Below are positions 34,301-42,830 of a stretch of DNA of 64,000 nucleotides, one piece after another. Where the stretch lies: assembly GCA_947462335.1 (NCBI GenBank), contig OX381714.1, positions 19,626,618 through 19,690,617 on the forward strand, in the 5' to 3' direction. Numbering within the stretch: position 1 is the first letter of the stretch; each line of letters starts with the position of its first letter. Source of the DNA: Harmothoe impar (taxonomy: Eukaryota > Annelida > Polychaeta > Phyllodocida > Polynoidae). The translations under genes were made by a program, and so were the position numbers. A model generated the notes under the pieces. The model was not told the DNA's origin. It saw nothing but the letters and a program-made list of their open reading frames with translations, and made no database searches.

Positions 34301-34520
34301 TGGCCTCAATGTCTAGACCTTCCAAGTAATTGGCGGCGACATTAGCAGGGCGAAGCGGTGACTGAGAGTCAGCGTCGACGTCCATTATCTCCCCTTGTCC
34401 CAGGAAATCCAGAGATTCCTGGTCCACGAGGTCAGGTTGATTAACAACCTCATTTCCTCCGCTAGCGGAGTCGCCCTCTTGAAGAGGGTCCACCTGTTGG
34501 TGGTCTGTCTCGGAGGACAT
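31311..34520 (-). CDS. ORF3 of the LTR element: zinc-finger protein of unknown function, 1069 aa
   Basis: An open frame exists from 34700, but the likely start is the ATG at 34520 (MSSETDHQQ), because a TATA box lies between the two. The first 150 residues are acidic. There are a Ser/Arg-rich stretch (about 290-350), an Ala/Thr low-complexity run (about 390-430), then two C2H2-like fingers: C563-x4-C568-x19-H588-x4-H593 and C613-x2-C616-x10-H627-x4-H632. An RS/RG-rich region and a helical, Glu/Lys/Ala-rich C-terminus follow. I see no signal peptide, transmembrane helix or glycoprotein features, so it is not env-like although it occupies the env position. A nucleic-acid or chromatin-binding accessory role is an inference. 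The 120-codon plus-strand frame opposite it is a shadow. Confidence 0.8.
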   Translation of the reverse strand: MSSETDHQQVDPLQEGDSASGGNEVVNQPDLVDQESLDFLGQGEIMDVDADSQSPLRPANVAANYLEGLDIEAISPADGRADTGETEYQDPGLLYHGEPPADVEKPRPAVPTLGGFMSNYDGREVELHEDVLRLTAEGAPRRIDPLTSQAILLFLLVEEQEEMPPDWFVYWEALQKGLRVCYCLRRAVFDLHIADIKRLMPALPILSLDPNCGVAGMLLTGVNRYRARIGKLREPKTRKEYEIAAANTQGVVSYVLDVATIEDYMDSHNVKRDIAISCLVDEAVRTVRTRSSSAEEKARIKALKATPRGRGSKGERGASNRSSSADSNQSDEFVQERGRQARRNEKARLANLPDSVLAEGLPEQPSGGQPVIPRAEEETDEAIDINEANTPAPSNTNTTTTTPALVADMTAAAGAAAAVAAALVFNPARLSPLRSPAHSDAEEGEVPANAEEPGNAPEDPIPPNDVMRRIWQNANNKFRVFIPNSWEQCPIGPTNFGCPLAINCKGQSDDEDWIRNTPRDRPPSAFYQQWLDQLPDTYYSKEQKEKLLFAINRWYSQRERNWCPFATCVNTIGTDRTVFVTKQRFLRHLCENHMHHCVVYHCDITVGRESQLCNGCLEPRRGELMRHMKDCHNMGISVARNRVNALHDAVCDQYKSLTEEQKAKIRPATPFYCEVADGKFKARIARVDGRHKFAMNDEEYTVLCTTRTSRRGGGSFRQPETRGSSRGKSRSARDRSRSPAVSPGPKRRHAGSNLEELDNSYYGIYHAPEGRDYYREYPDPLFTDRKDRKRDSGGQAAAATNMDYRSRRLSSSDSANSQPDCGGARPKEPATRTKASLPLTYHLGTTAKLTPRDVRSPTTPTRDMQGLTVKAEPKSLISVVTPRGITVPKAAAVAKAPQADVKPVIPAVQEPVVIQPVAGTSRTETTGGVKLKYVPIVNYFSREEKASCEVGQRIVTEFQESQRELAVEYNTKMLGLFTHGLKIAHREEKALVAVGNADYLAKKSREAASGQKTAEAAAGFVQQENEKLTKRLQDMNVKFYGVFGVTIDTWDGTTEHALALMRARDEPLG

Positions 34521-34667
34521 GTTTTTTGTGTCACACTCAAGAAAAGTGTTTGTTGATGGATTTATAGGGGATCCACCTCCCCACAGCGACAATGGTCGTG
34601 TCCGAGCTCTCACGTCTGCTCTGGACCGCCTCTCAACCCCAACTGGCGATTCCCGCCGCTCCGCGGG

Positions 34668-34699
34668 CCTTATATAAGGCGCGCCACCGCGCATGCGCA
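34668..34699 (-). promoter_or_regulatory. Internal promoter candidate for ORF3
   Basis: A 12-bp palindromic TATA box CCTTATATAAGG (34668-34679) is preceded on the sense strand by an NRF1-like TGCGCATGCGCG (34688-34699). Initiation about 30 bp downstream would give a leader of roughly 120 nt to the ATG at 34520. It lies in the 478-bp gap between the pol stop and ORF3. Confidence 0.55.
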
Positions 34700-34998
34700 A
34701 CCCCGCGCGTCCCGTGACCCAGTTCCTTGGAACCAGGTCACCGCGCGTTCAATTGTAAACAGGTACCCTTATTCCACGTGTTAATCCTTACGCTCTGTCA
34801 ACTCGTCGAGAGTATCAATGAAATATATATGAATGGCATAATAAAGCACATTCACCGGATTATCCGTCCATCACCCATGGGATCCTTGACAGGGGGACTA
34901 TCACGATCATTCCGACCGTACTTACTTCCACACATAACTGATTACAACATTTAAATATTTAACAAGATTACAGGACACCACACTCGTTGTGTACCGGC

Positions 34999-37900
34999 TT
35001 AGGTTATACCGTCCCTGGCTAGTAACCGGGGACTGCGTCTTATGTTTTTAGGCATAACATTAGACCTGGTTCGAGGACACGCTTTTTCCAGAGTGGATTT
35101 AGCCTTAACCACACTCTTCCGGGTCCTTTTCCCTTCAGCCAGCGAGACTTTATTAGCCGCCTTCTTCCCGGATCTTTTTGGGATGACGGGCTTCTGCACC
35201 ATTAGTTTCCGGGAAACCTCCTTCCGCGGCCTCCCGCGTTTCCGGGGAGGTTCCTTCACTAATTTCCGCTGTTCACTTTCCTCTATCAAAGTATCAACTT
35301 CCAACTCATACGAGTCCAGGGACAAATCTCTCCCCTTCCACTCTCTTAGTCGAGCTACATTAGATTTATACATCTTTCCTTGTAATGAACGTATCACTAC
35401 AGTACTGTCACTTACTATGCGGGTAACCACAAAGGGGCCGTCCCAATTACTAGCAAGTTTCAGAGTCGATAACGGCTCATGTAATCTTACTACCTGATCA
35501 CCAACTTTGAATCGTCGCGGCTTAAGGCCTAGATCATAGCCGGTCTTCTGCCAGGTAGCATTCTTCTGCAGTTCAGTTCTCACCAATTCATAAGCATATT
35601 TGAATTGATCTCTTAATGACTCCACAAACATCACATGGCAGGGGGTTTCCGGGTTCATTCCAACCACCCCGAATACCAGATCCGCGGGCATTATCAAATC
35701 TTCCCCGAAAACTAATAGATTCGGGGAACAGGAAGTACTAGAATGGACAGTGCTATTATATGCATGGCATACATAATCACACTGCTCATCCCAGTCATCC
35801 ATTCTATCATTCACCAGGGATTTCAACACCTGAATCAATGTACGATTGAATCTCTCAACCATTCCATCACTTTGTGGCCGATAGGGATTTGTTCTCGTCT
35901 TACAAATCGCCAGTCGGTGACACATTTCCTGCCAAAGATCAGATTCAAATTCCCGACCTTGGTCACTATGCATCATTAGGGGAACCCCAAGATGCAATAC
36001 CCAACCTTTAACAAAAGCTTTTGCACAGGTTGCTGCTTTGTGATCCGCTAATGGAAACACTCTCGTATACTTAGTATAATAGTCAGTGACGACCATCATA
36101 CAAGTATTACCCTCAGGGGTAGTTTTAAACCCACTGATAATATCTATGGCGACTCGCGCAAATCTTACACCAAACAACTCCTGGGACAAAGGCATTTTAC
36201 CCATCCCAGGCCCAGGTTTGTTTTTACAACAATCCGGGCAAGTAGCAATCCATCTTAATAGATCACTACTCATCCCTGGCCAGTAATATCTCCTTTTCAG
36301 ACGTTCCAGGGAACGCTTTTTTCCGAAATGTCCACTGGTCAGGTGTCCATGGCAATAATACATAACATCCCTCCTCATACCGGAAGGTATTACCACTTGC
36401 CGGACTCTCCTACCGGATGAATTAATCTTCCACCGGTAGATGATTCCGCTCTGGACCTCTAGCTCTGCCCATTGAGCTATTAGTCGTCTCATTTCCCGAT
36501 TCTCCAGGGAAATCTCAGGCCGCGGGGGCCGTATCTTCCTAGGTAACGATACCAACAACCGGCTAAGGTTAGGATCCTTTTCCTGGAATTTCCGGATGGT
36601 CCCCATGGACCACTCCAGAACCCCAGTTCCCTTGATCTCAAAGGGAATCCTTGCTCCGGCTATGACAGCTTCATGCTGACCACAGTCATCACAGTTGGTG
36701 TTTTCGCACTTCCTGATAGGACGTCGGGAAAGTGCATCAGCATTTACATGCTTTACCCCAGCTCTATGCTGGATCTGACTTTGCTCCAAACCGAACTCGG
36801 AAAGGTGTGCTAGCCAACGTCCAATGATTCCTTCCGCATCTTTGAAATTCAATAACCATCTCAAAGAGGAATGATCTGTTCTTAGCGTAAAATCGGACCC
36901 CCAAAGGAAATGTTTGAACTTTTTAGTATAAACTATCACAGCCAACAATTCCCTTTTAGTGGTACAGTAATTACGCTGGGTCTTACTCATAGTATTACTA
37001 GCAAAGGCAATGGGAACCTCCACTCCGCCTTGGACTTGACTGAGGGCGGCCCCAATACTCTCATTACTAGCATCTGTATCCAATACAAAATGACCATCCG
37101 GGGTGGGATACTTTAACACCGGGGTCTCTACAAACAACTTTTTTATTGCTAAGAAAGCTGTGTCCTGTTCCCTCCCCCATGGGAACTCCTCCTTCCTATT
37201 TCCGGGTGTCCAGTGTGACAAACACTGGATCGGATAGGCTACCCGGGAATACCCCGGCAGGAAATCCCTATAGTATGAGCAGAATCCTAGAAAGGATCGC
37301 ACATCTTTAGGACCCCTGGGGACTTCCCATTCAGTCACACTCCTGATCTTTTCCGGATCCGCCTTAACCCCCTCGGTGGAAATAATCCGCCCTAGGTAGT
37401 TAATATCCTTCTTAAACAGATTGCATTTCTTTGGTTTCAATTTGAGACCGTTAGACATGATTCGGTTTAAGACTTCTTCCAAATTACTTAAACAATCCGC
37501 AAAGGTCTTTCCAAACACTATTACGTCATCCAAGTAAACTAGACATTTCCGCCATAATAAATCACTTAACAGCGTCTCCATCATGGCTTCAAAGGTGGCC
37601 GGCGCGTTACATAACCCGAACGGCATTACCTTATATTCGAACAACCCAATATGGCTGGAAAACGCGGTTTTCTCCATATCTTCAGGCTTCATGCCTACTT
37701 GCCAATACCCGGACTGTAAATCCAGGGTACAAAACCATTCATTCCCTCCCAGGGAATCAATCGTCTCATCTATCCTAGGAAGAGGATAGGAGTTCTTTTT
37801 AGTCAACCCATTCAGTTTCCGGTAATCAATACAGAACCGTATGCTACCATCCTTCTTGGTTACCATACACACAGGGGAGGACCAAGGGCTCATGCTGGGA

Positions 37901-39222
37901 ACAATAACATTATCCTTCAGCATTTTCGCTATCTCTTCCTCAGCTACAATCTTCTTTTTGAGGGGTAATCTCCTATAAGGAATCTTAAAAGCGGGGTTAT
38001 CCCCGGTTTTAATTTCATGCAATACCTTATTGGTTCTCCCCAGGGGTTCCCCTGGGGCCGCAAAAGCTTGCCTGCATCTCTTCAGCATAGCTTTTAGGGC
38101 TTCCTGATCATTCTCATCCGTTATGGACGATCCTGTTAACAACTTAGTTAACTCTTCATGCAATTCCTCTTCCCCTCCTTCTTCTAACCTCAGGTCTTGG
38201 TGGCTACCGGTGACTGCCTCCGCAAGTATCACTTTCCCAACTTCAGTGCCTTTCTCAAGATATACTGTGGAGTTTCCGGGGTTGGAAATGGGTGTCACTG
38301 TCCATCTGGAATTCCCTACTAGGGTATCCGCAGATTCCAATCCCTTCCGGGATAATACAGCCATATCCGGCTCGATTACCGCTAATCCTTTCTGGATTAG
38401 CCTCCCTGAACTGACTAACACGTCACAGGTCATTCCCGGGGGAATCTTCACAGTCTGTGCCACACTAGCGACACTACTTATCACTCTCAACTTACAGAGT
38501 ATGGTCATATCATACGGGTATTCAATTTTCAACTTCCCACTTTTCGGATTCAAAGTCGCACCGAAAAGCGCCGCAAAATCCAAACCAAGAATACCATCAT
38601 CTTCAATCTCAGCTATGGTCGGGGCCCAAACAAATTCTTTCCCGGCCACAGAGATTATCAGAAAAGTCCGTCCAAATGTCCTCATTCTGGTACCATCGGC
38701 CGTACATGCGTTTACCCTCATTGTGAGGTTCTCACACATATTCGGCAATAAGCTGATGAATCTCTTAGAGACCATGGAGTGGCTGGCTCCAGTATCCATA
38801 AGAAACTCCCCAGTCTTTCCTTGTACAGAACAGGAAACGTACCACCTCTTCCCATCAGTTACTGAGGGATTCCTAGTAAACCGGTGAAGGTCACTATCAG
38901 TGCCCAGGTCGAATCCACATCCTTTCAGGTGTTCCAGACAAGGATGACCCGGGGGAAGCCTGGTTCCTCCAACCTTAACCAACTCTTTGGTTATTGACTC
39001 CTCTAAACTGGCACTAGGTTTCCCATACGCGCACCCCTGGGCGCCTGTTGTACCAGTCTCCCCAGCCTCATGGTTTCCGGGATGTACGGTCCCATCTCCC
39101 TTCTTGCTGGACGCATTCACTGCTAATGAATCTTCACCGCCAACGTCGGTGATAATCTGACATATTTCCTCAGGGGTTACCGTCCTGCCATCCCCGGTAA
39201 CCCCCTCTAATTTCCCGAAACC
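34999..39222 (-). CDS. pol: Pol polyprotein: protease, reverse transcriptase, RNase H, integrase
   Basis: The frame is open from 39222 (just after TGA), overlaps gag by 16 nt, and has no ATG before the protease; the GTG at 39120 is only a formal start. Numbered from 39120: protease DTGAS 109-113; RT with IRFCIDYRKLNG near 427 and YLDD 529-532; RNase H D681/D683 and TDHSSLRWLL near 748; integrase zinc region H926, H931, C961, C964; DDE residues D993, D1053 and E1089 (35 residues between the last two); GPF motif near 1228. A basic tail has an AT-hook (KRGRPRK near 1294). All catalytic motifs are intact over 1373 residues. There is no chromodomain, so it is a metazoan Ty3/gypsy-type pol and not a chromovirus pol. 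Confidence 0.95.
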   Translation of the reverse strand, partial: GFGKLEGVTGDGRTVTPEEICQIITDVGGEDSLAVNASSKKGDGTVHPGNHEAGETGTTGAQGCAYGKPSASLEESITKELVKVGGTRLPPGHPCLEHLKGCGFDLGTDSDLHRFTRNPSVTDGKRWYVSCSVQGKTGEFLMDTGASHSMVSKRFISLLPNMCENLTMRVNACTADGTRMRTFGRTFLIISVAGKEFVWAPTIAEIEDDGILGLDFAALFGATLNPKSGKLKIEYPYDMTILCKLRVISSVASVAQTVKIPPGMTCDVLVSSGRLIQKGLAVIEPDMAVLSRKGLESADTLVGNSRWTVTPISNPGNSTVYLEKGTEVGKVILAEAVTGSHQDLRLEEGGEEELHEELTKLLTGSSITDENDQEALKAMLKRCRQAFAAPGEPLGRTNKVLHEIKTGDNPAFKIPYRRLPLKKKIVAEEEIAKMLKDNVIVPSMSPWSSPVCMVTKKDGSIRFCIDYRKLNGLTKKNSYPLPRIDETIDSLGGNEWFCTLDLQSGYWQVGMKPEDMEKTAFSSHIGLFEYKVMPFGLCNAPATFEAMMETLLSDLLWRKCLVYLDDVIVFGKTFADCLSNLEEVLNRIMSNGLKLKPKKCNLFKKDINYLGRIISTEGVKADPEKIRSVTEWEVPRGPKDVRSFLGFCSYYRDFLPGYSRVAYPIQCLSHWTPGNRKEEFPWGREQDTAFLAIKKLFVETPVLKYPTPDGHFVLDTDASNESIGAALSQVQGGVEVPIAFASNTMSKTQRNYCTTKRELLAVIVYTKKFKHFLWGSDFTLRTDHSSLRWLLNFKDAEGIIGRWLAHLSEFGLEQSQIQHRAGVKHVNADALSRRPIRKCENTNCDDCGQHEAVIAGARIPFEIKGTGVLEWSMGTIRKFQEKDPNLSRLLVSLPRKIRPPRPEISLENREMRRLIAQWAELEVQSGIIYRWKINSSGRRVRQVVIPSGMRRDVMYYCHGHLTSGHFGKKRSLERLKRRYYWPGMSSDLLRWIATCPDCCKNKPGPGMGKMPLSQELFGVRFARVAIDIISGFKTTPEGNTCMMVVTDYYTKYTRVFPLADHKAATCAKAFVKGWVLHLGVPLMMHSDQGREFESDLWQEMCHRLAICKTRTNPYRPQSDGMVERFNRTLIQVLKSLVNDRMDDWDEQCDYVCHAYNSTVHSSTSCSPNLLVFGEDLIMPADLVFGVVGMNPETPCHVMFVESLRDQFKYAYELVRTELQKNATWQKTGYDLGLKPRRFKVGDQVVRLHEPLSTLKLASNWDGPFVVTRIVSDSTVVIRSLQGKMYKSNVARLREWKGRDLSLDSYELEVDTLIEESEQRKLVKEPPRKRGRPRKEVSRKLMVQKPVIPKRSGKKAANKVSLAEGKRTRKSVVKAKSTLEKACPRTRSNVMPKNIRRSPRLLARDGIT
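39173..39216 (-). promoter_or_regulatory. -1 programmed ribosomal frameshift signal between gag and pol
   Basis: On the sense strand the slippery heptamer GGGAAAT (39216-39210) is read G-GGA-AAT in the gag frame, immediately before the gag stop TAG. After a spacer of 5 nt (TAGAG) comes a perfect 10-bp hairpin, GGGGTTACCG (39204-39195) and CGGTAACCCC (39182-39173), with a 12-nt loop. A -1 slip gives GGG-AAA-TTA and enters the open pol frame. Confidence 0.85.
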
Positions 39223-41747
39223 TCACTTCTTAAAACAGGTTTCTCGGCTTTGCATTCAGATGCAAAGTGCCCTTTGACTTGACATCTGTAACACTGGACG
39301 GTGTTACGATCGACCCTAGGGCGGCGCCTGGTTTGATTATCAAACACCTCGTTCATGCGTTTAATCATGGACTCCATTAAGGTATTTAATGAGTTTCCTG
39401 ACGCATTTGTTTTATCCGGAGTGGTCGTCTCCGGGGTCTGGGTTTTCTGACTGGGTTCAGTCTGAGGCTCCCGAATGTCGGGTTTCCGGGGGGTTTCCGA
39501 ATAACCTTTGTTACTAGGAAGTTTCCCGGAAGCTGGGGTTGAGTTAGATTTCTGTCGACCCTTGAATTTAAGGGCGTCTACTCTCTCCTCCCCTTCAGAT
39601 TCTTCCGCGGAAGAATCGTCTTCATCTAAGGAATGTTCAATTCCAGAGACGCGCTGCCCCCTATTAGCGGGTATCATACCAGCCAACAGTATCTTCTTCT
39701 TGTCATGTTGATCAATCGCCATGAACAAATCTGCTAGGGAAGACCCAGCTTCCCAAGCTCTACCACAAACTTTAGCATGTTCGGGATCACTTAATCCACT
39801 AATAAATCTTACAAATAGGGATTCTATGTAATATTCAGCATCCCTACTCCATTCTGGCCTAGCCTGCCGCAATAATCGCTGCAATTCCAGCCCAAAAATT
39901 TTAGCAGATTCCTTTGGTTTCTGCGTTCTTCTCTGAAACAGAGTCCAGTGATCTACTGTCACCATTTTCCCAAAGGTATAACAAGCTAATACTTCCAGCT
40001 GGTCGTATGTAGCTTCTGGCCCGTAAGTGTCCCTCCATTCTTCAACCACTATCTTACCCGGCCCGTCACTCAACCATATCACAAAAGCTCCCAAGGATTC
40101 CTCCTTGTTCCAGCAATTGTACTTACAATCATCTAGAAGTGATTGATATTCTTCCTTCCAGGGTCGTAAACCCCTGTAAGGCTTAGTCACACGTGCAGTT
40201 ATTTTAGCGGCATAATTAGAATGCACTAATTGACCCGACATGCGTCTACTCCAAGCTAGTAGGTCTGTACCGTCTTGACCTCGGCTAGAGCAATCTAGTC
40301 CCAAATTACCTATGGCGGGGTCTCGATTATGTAATCGGTGCTCCGCCGGGGTCATTGTGACCCGCCGGTTCAAAGGAACCTTTCTCTTGGGTACATCGTC
40401 AGATGATTTATCTGATTCAGATTCTGAACCCTCATCAAAGCGTGGGCCTTGATAGCCTGACAGTCCCTCAGTGTTTTTATGCACCGGGTTTGACCTTCCC
40501 TTTGTTCCCGGTTGGGTCCCCTTATTCATCCTATCCCTCGGCCTAATCTCAGGATCTTTATTGATTCCCGAGTGTGTTTCCGTGGCCGGAGGTGGGTACG
40601 AATAAGTTGCATCTGGGCAATACCTATAATTACCCTTGCTATCATAACCTCCCGGATTCCCATATAGAGCCGGGTCATCTCCCGCAAAGGGGTTCAATGA
40701 GCCATAACTATGGTTCACCACTTCATCTCGAAATTTATTTTTATAATGTCGAGACACTTCCTCCTCTGGAGACATTTCCCTGTTAACCGGACCATTACTG
40801 GCATGATTAACTGGTTCCCATCCAAGAGAGCGCCCGGTAACATTCACTCTCCTTGAATCTTTCTCTCTGTTTTTATACACAGAGTCTTCCACATTCCTCA
40901 ATCCATTATCATTAATAAATGGATCGAATTGAGGTAATGCTTCCCCCTTACTAGTAGTAGGAGTACTATCCGGAACAGTTTCCGGCCTGACAGCTGGAAC
41001 CTGTTCCTTCCCCTGTTTTTCCAATGCCTTTGATAATTCCCCCCGTAGGAGCGTTTTTCTGGCTTCCAGGGAACAGACAGCTTCTACCTCAGCTTTCCGT
41101 TTCCTTTCTAACTCTTCCGTTTCCTCCAGGATTTGCATCCTGGTGGATTCGTTATCTTTGACCAGCTGGTCTCTGCCCTTCTCAAGCTCTTCTGTCCCCT
41201 TCTTCAGGGCATACCATTCTCTAGAGTATTTTTTCAACTCCCTCTCATACCTCTCCTTAAGAGATTCTGAATGGTCATTCTCCTTCTGGTTCTCAGCAAT
41301 CTTTGCCTGAATCTTTTGGTATTCATGCGATTCCTGAGCAACCTTCTTTTTCATATACCGGTTGTCCTCTATCAACCGTTCTCTCTCTTCTATCAGAGTT
41401 CCTTTTACCCTCTGATTCTCAGAGAGGATCTCGTCCCTTTCTTTTACCAGGGAAGTCAATTCCTCAGTCAATGCAGCATACTGATCCTCCATTGACTGCT
41501 TGTCCAATCGGACATTTTCCCAGTAGAGGTCATCCTCTTCCCGAGCCAAACGCTCGTCATATTCCCTCTGGAATCTCTCATCCCCTACATAGGGTTCCAC
41601 CCAGGAAAGATCCTGCAATTTCCTCTTCTTCTGCTCTGGCTTCAAGCCCTCCCCAGGGTCCATCCCTGGCACCTCCAGGCGAGTTGATTCCAACTCCCCT
41701 TCACTCAGCTCTGGGCCAGAGCCGCCCAGGCTACCACCGGTAGCCAT
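39207..41747 (-). CDS. gag: Gag polyprotein, 846 aa
   Basis: It starts at the ATG at 41747 (A at -3, G at +4); the formal GTG at 41777 is ten codons upstream. Residues about 60-245 form a long charged coiled coil. A proline- and serine-rich middle follows. A capsid-like region (about 500-660) contains FQRRTQKPKESAKIFGLELQ and a following FISGL segment, typical of retrotransposon gag. A single CCHC zinc knuckle CYRCQVKGHFASEC lies at about 819-832. The protein ends at TAG, 39209-39207, directly after the slippery site. Gag packages the element RNA; pol is made as a gag-pol fusion. Confidence 0.92.
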   Translation of the reverse strand: MATGGSLGGSGPELSEGELESTRLEVPGMDPGEGLKPEQKKRKLQDLSWVEPYVGDERFQREYDERLAREEDDLYWENVRLDKQSMEDQYAALTEELTSLVKERDEILSENQRVKGTLIEERERLIEDNRYMKKKVAQESHEYQKIQAKIAENQKENDHSESLKERYERELKKYSREWYALKKGTEELEKGRDQLVKDNESTRMQILEETEELERKRKAEVEAVCSLEARKTLLRGELSKALEKQGKEQVPAVRPETVPDSTPTTSKGEALPQFDPFINDNGLRNVEDSVYKNREKDSRRVNVTGRSLGWEPVNHASNGPVNREMSPEEEVSRHYKNKFRDEVVNHSYGSLNPFAGDDPALYGNPGGYDSKGNYRYCPDATYSYPPPATETHSGINKDPEIRPRDRMNKGTQPGTKGRSNPVHKNTEGLSGYQGPRFDEGSESESDKSSDDVPKRKVPLNRRVTMTPAEHRLHNRDPAIGNLGLDCSSRGQDGTDLLAWSRRMSGQLVHSNYAAKITARVTKPYRGLRPWKEEYQSLLDDCKYNCWNKEESLGAFVIWLSDGPGKIVVEEWRDTYGPEATYDQLEVLACYTFGKMVTVDHWTLFQRRTQKPKESAKIFGLELQRLLRQARPEWSRDAEYYIESLFVRFISGLSDPEHAKVCGRAWEAGSSLADLFMAIDQHDKKKILLAGMIPANRGQRVSGIEHSLDEDDSSAEESEGEERVDALKFKGRQKSNSTPASGKLPSNKGYSETPRKPDIREPQTEPSQKTQTPETTTPDKTNASGNSLNTLMESMIKRMNEVFDNQTRRRPRVDRNTVQCYRCQVKGHFASECKAEKPVLRSEVSGN

Positions 41748-41853
41748 TGTCCGTCCACTAAAGGACTGCCTGTCCACTCAAGGACTTCCTGTTCAGTATA
41801 ACCCGAACATATTCTCGAACAACTAGCTTGTTCTGCTACCTTCACTGCTACTG
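41748..41853 (-). other. 5' leader of the LTR element
   Basis: About 105 nt between the PBS and the gag ATG, purine-rich and without an upstream ATG that I noticed. This is short for a retroelement leader. Confidence 0.5.
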
Positions 41854-41865
41854 GTCACGGCACCA
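41854..41865 (-). other. Primer binding site complementary to tRNA-His
   Basis: The sense strand reads TGGTGCCGTGAC one nucleotide after the LTR. It is complementary to the 3' end of metazoan tRNA-His (acceptor 3' strand TCACGGC, then A, then CCA) over 12 nt. Confidence 0.7.
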
Positions 41866-41866
41866 G

Positions 41867-42350
41867 TGTGGTGGTTCGTAGTTAACTCTAGGTTAAAGAA
41901 CAACGATCACGGCAGTTTCCAGGTGCGAGAATATATCTGTCTTTATTCACAAGAATAACAACTCTAGTTCCTTTACTAGGGAACGATCAGTGTAGAATTA
42001 ATACACACAGGTAGATCAGGTTTCTCTATAAATAGAGGAAACGGTCAGTATACAACTCTTAGCATACAACTCTGTCCGCACGGTTGGACATGTGAAGTCT
42101 CTCGTCAGTCGGGCCTGCACTGACTGCCGTTCCAGGTAAACACATGAGTCTTATATAACACCGGCTCTTAGATCACGTGGCCAGGTGGGTGGGTCGGCCG
42201 CCCACCTGAGAGCGGCACACGGTCACCTGAAGAGGACCTGCGCCCTCTCCCGGGAACTGTGTGCACTAGCTCCAGGTGGAGAAGCCGAGTAAACAGACGT
42301 TACCCGGAAATACCGTGTATGAGATTAATATGTAATATCATGCCCCTACA
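41867..42350 (-). repeat. 5' LTR
   Basis: 484 bp, identical to 29351-29834 except for C at 42241. It carries the promoter driving gag-pol, a TTATATAA box and the AATAAA signal in the same places as its partner. Confidence 0.95.
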
Positions 42351-42830
42351 ATATCATGATTTTTAGACCATGATATATCAAGATAATTATCATAATATAT
42401 ATCATGATGAATTATTATCATGTTAAATAATCTATAGTTCTTTCATTGATATCATGATTTTCATATCATGATGTATCATGATACTTATCATAATACATGT
42501 CATGATGATAAAGTATAATAAATCATGATGAAAATCATGTTAAATAAATCATAGTTCTTTCACTGAAATCATGATTTTCCATGATATATCATGATGATAT
42601 TGTGATCAACCATGATTATATCATAATATATATCATCATAAAGCATAATGAATCATGATATATATTGGCGAATTTACTGTGGTGAACCATGATATCATTG
42701 TTTATCGTGATAATAATCATTATATATCAGACTAATTATCATGATAAATCAGGTTTTACAAATCATGATTTCCGTGAAAAACGCATGATTTTTTCAACAC
42801 GATAAAATCATGATATTTATCATGATATTT
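42351..42830. repeat. ATCATGAT-rich array (right part, after the LTR insertion)
   Basis: Continuation of the third array, with many ATATCATGAT and ATCATGATGA words and a GTTCTTTCA(T/C)TGA spacer. It starts with ATAT, the second copy of the LTR target duplication. Confidence 0.75.

Larger units (their letters stand above)
29351..42350 (-). mobile_element. Complete Ty3/gypsy LTR retrotransposon, 13.0 kb
   Basis: Two 484-bp LTRs differ at a single base (29725 T, 42241 C), which indicates recent insertion. Sense order on the minus strand: 5' LTR 42350-41867, PBS, gag, -1 frameshift site, pol with PR-RT-RNase H-IN, ORF3, about 1.46 kb of untranslated sequence, PPT, 3' LTR 29834-29351. Ends are TG...CA. 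All three ORFs are open. There is no chromodomain and no env-like protein. The element sits inside the ATCATGAT array of the larger TIR transposon. Confidence 0.95.

Noticed and set aside
31311..34520. ORF3 as an envelope gene
   Set aside because: It has the env position but no signal peptide, transmembrane helix, furin-like site or glycoprotein cysteine pattern. It has zinc fingers and RS-rich parts instead.
34521..34700. N-terminal extension of ORF3 from 34700
   Set aside because: A TATA box and an NRF1-like site lie within this stretch, and its composition is arginine-rich promoter-like. The ATG at 34520 is the better start.
35042..35497. 151-codon plus-strand ORF
   Set aside because: Antisense shadow of the basic C-terminal tail of pol.
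38123..38887. 254-codon plus-strand ORF
   Set aside because: It lies opposite the protease/RT region of pol and has no domain; it is a shadow frame.
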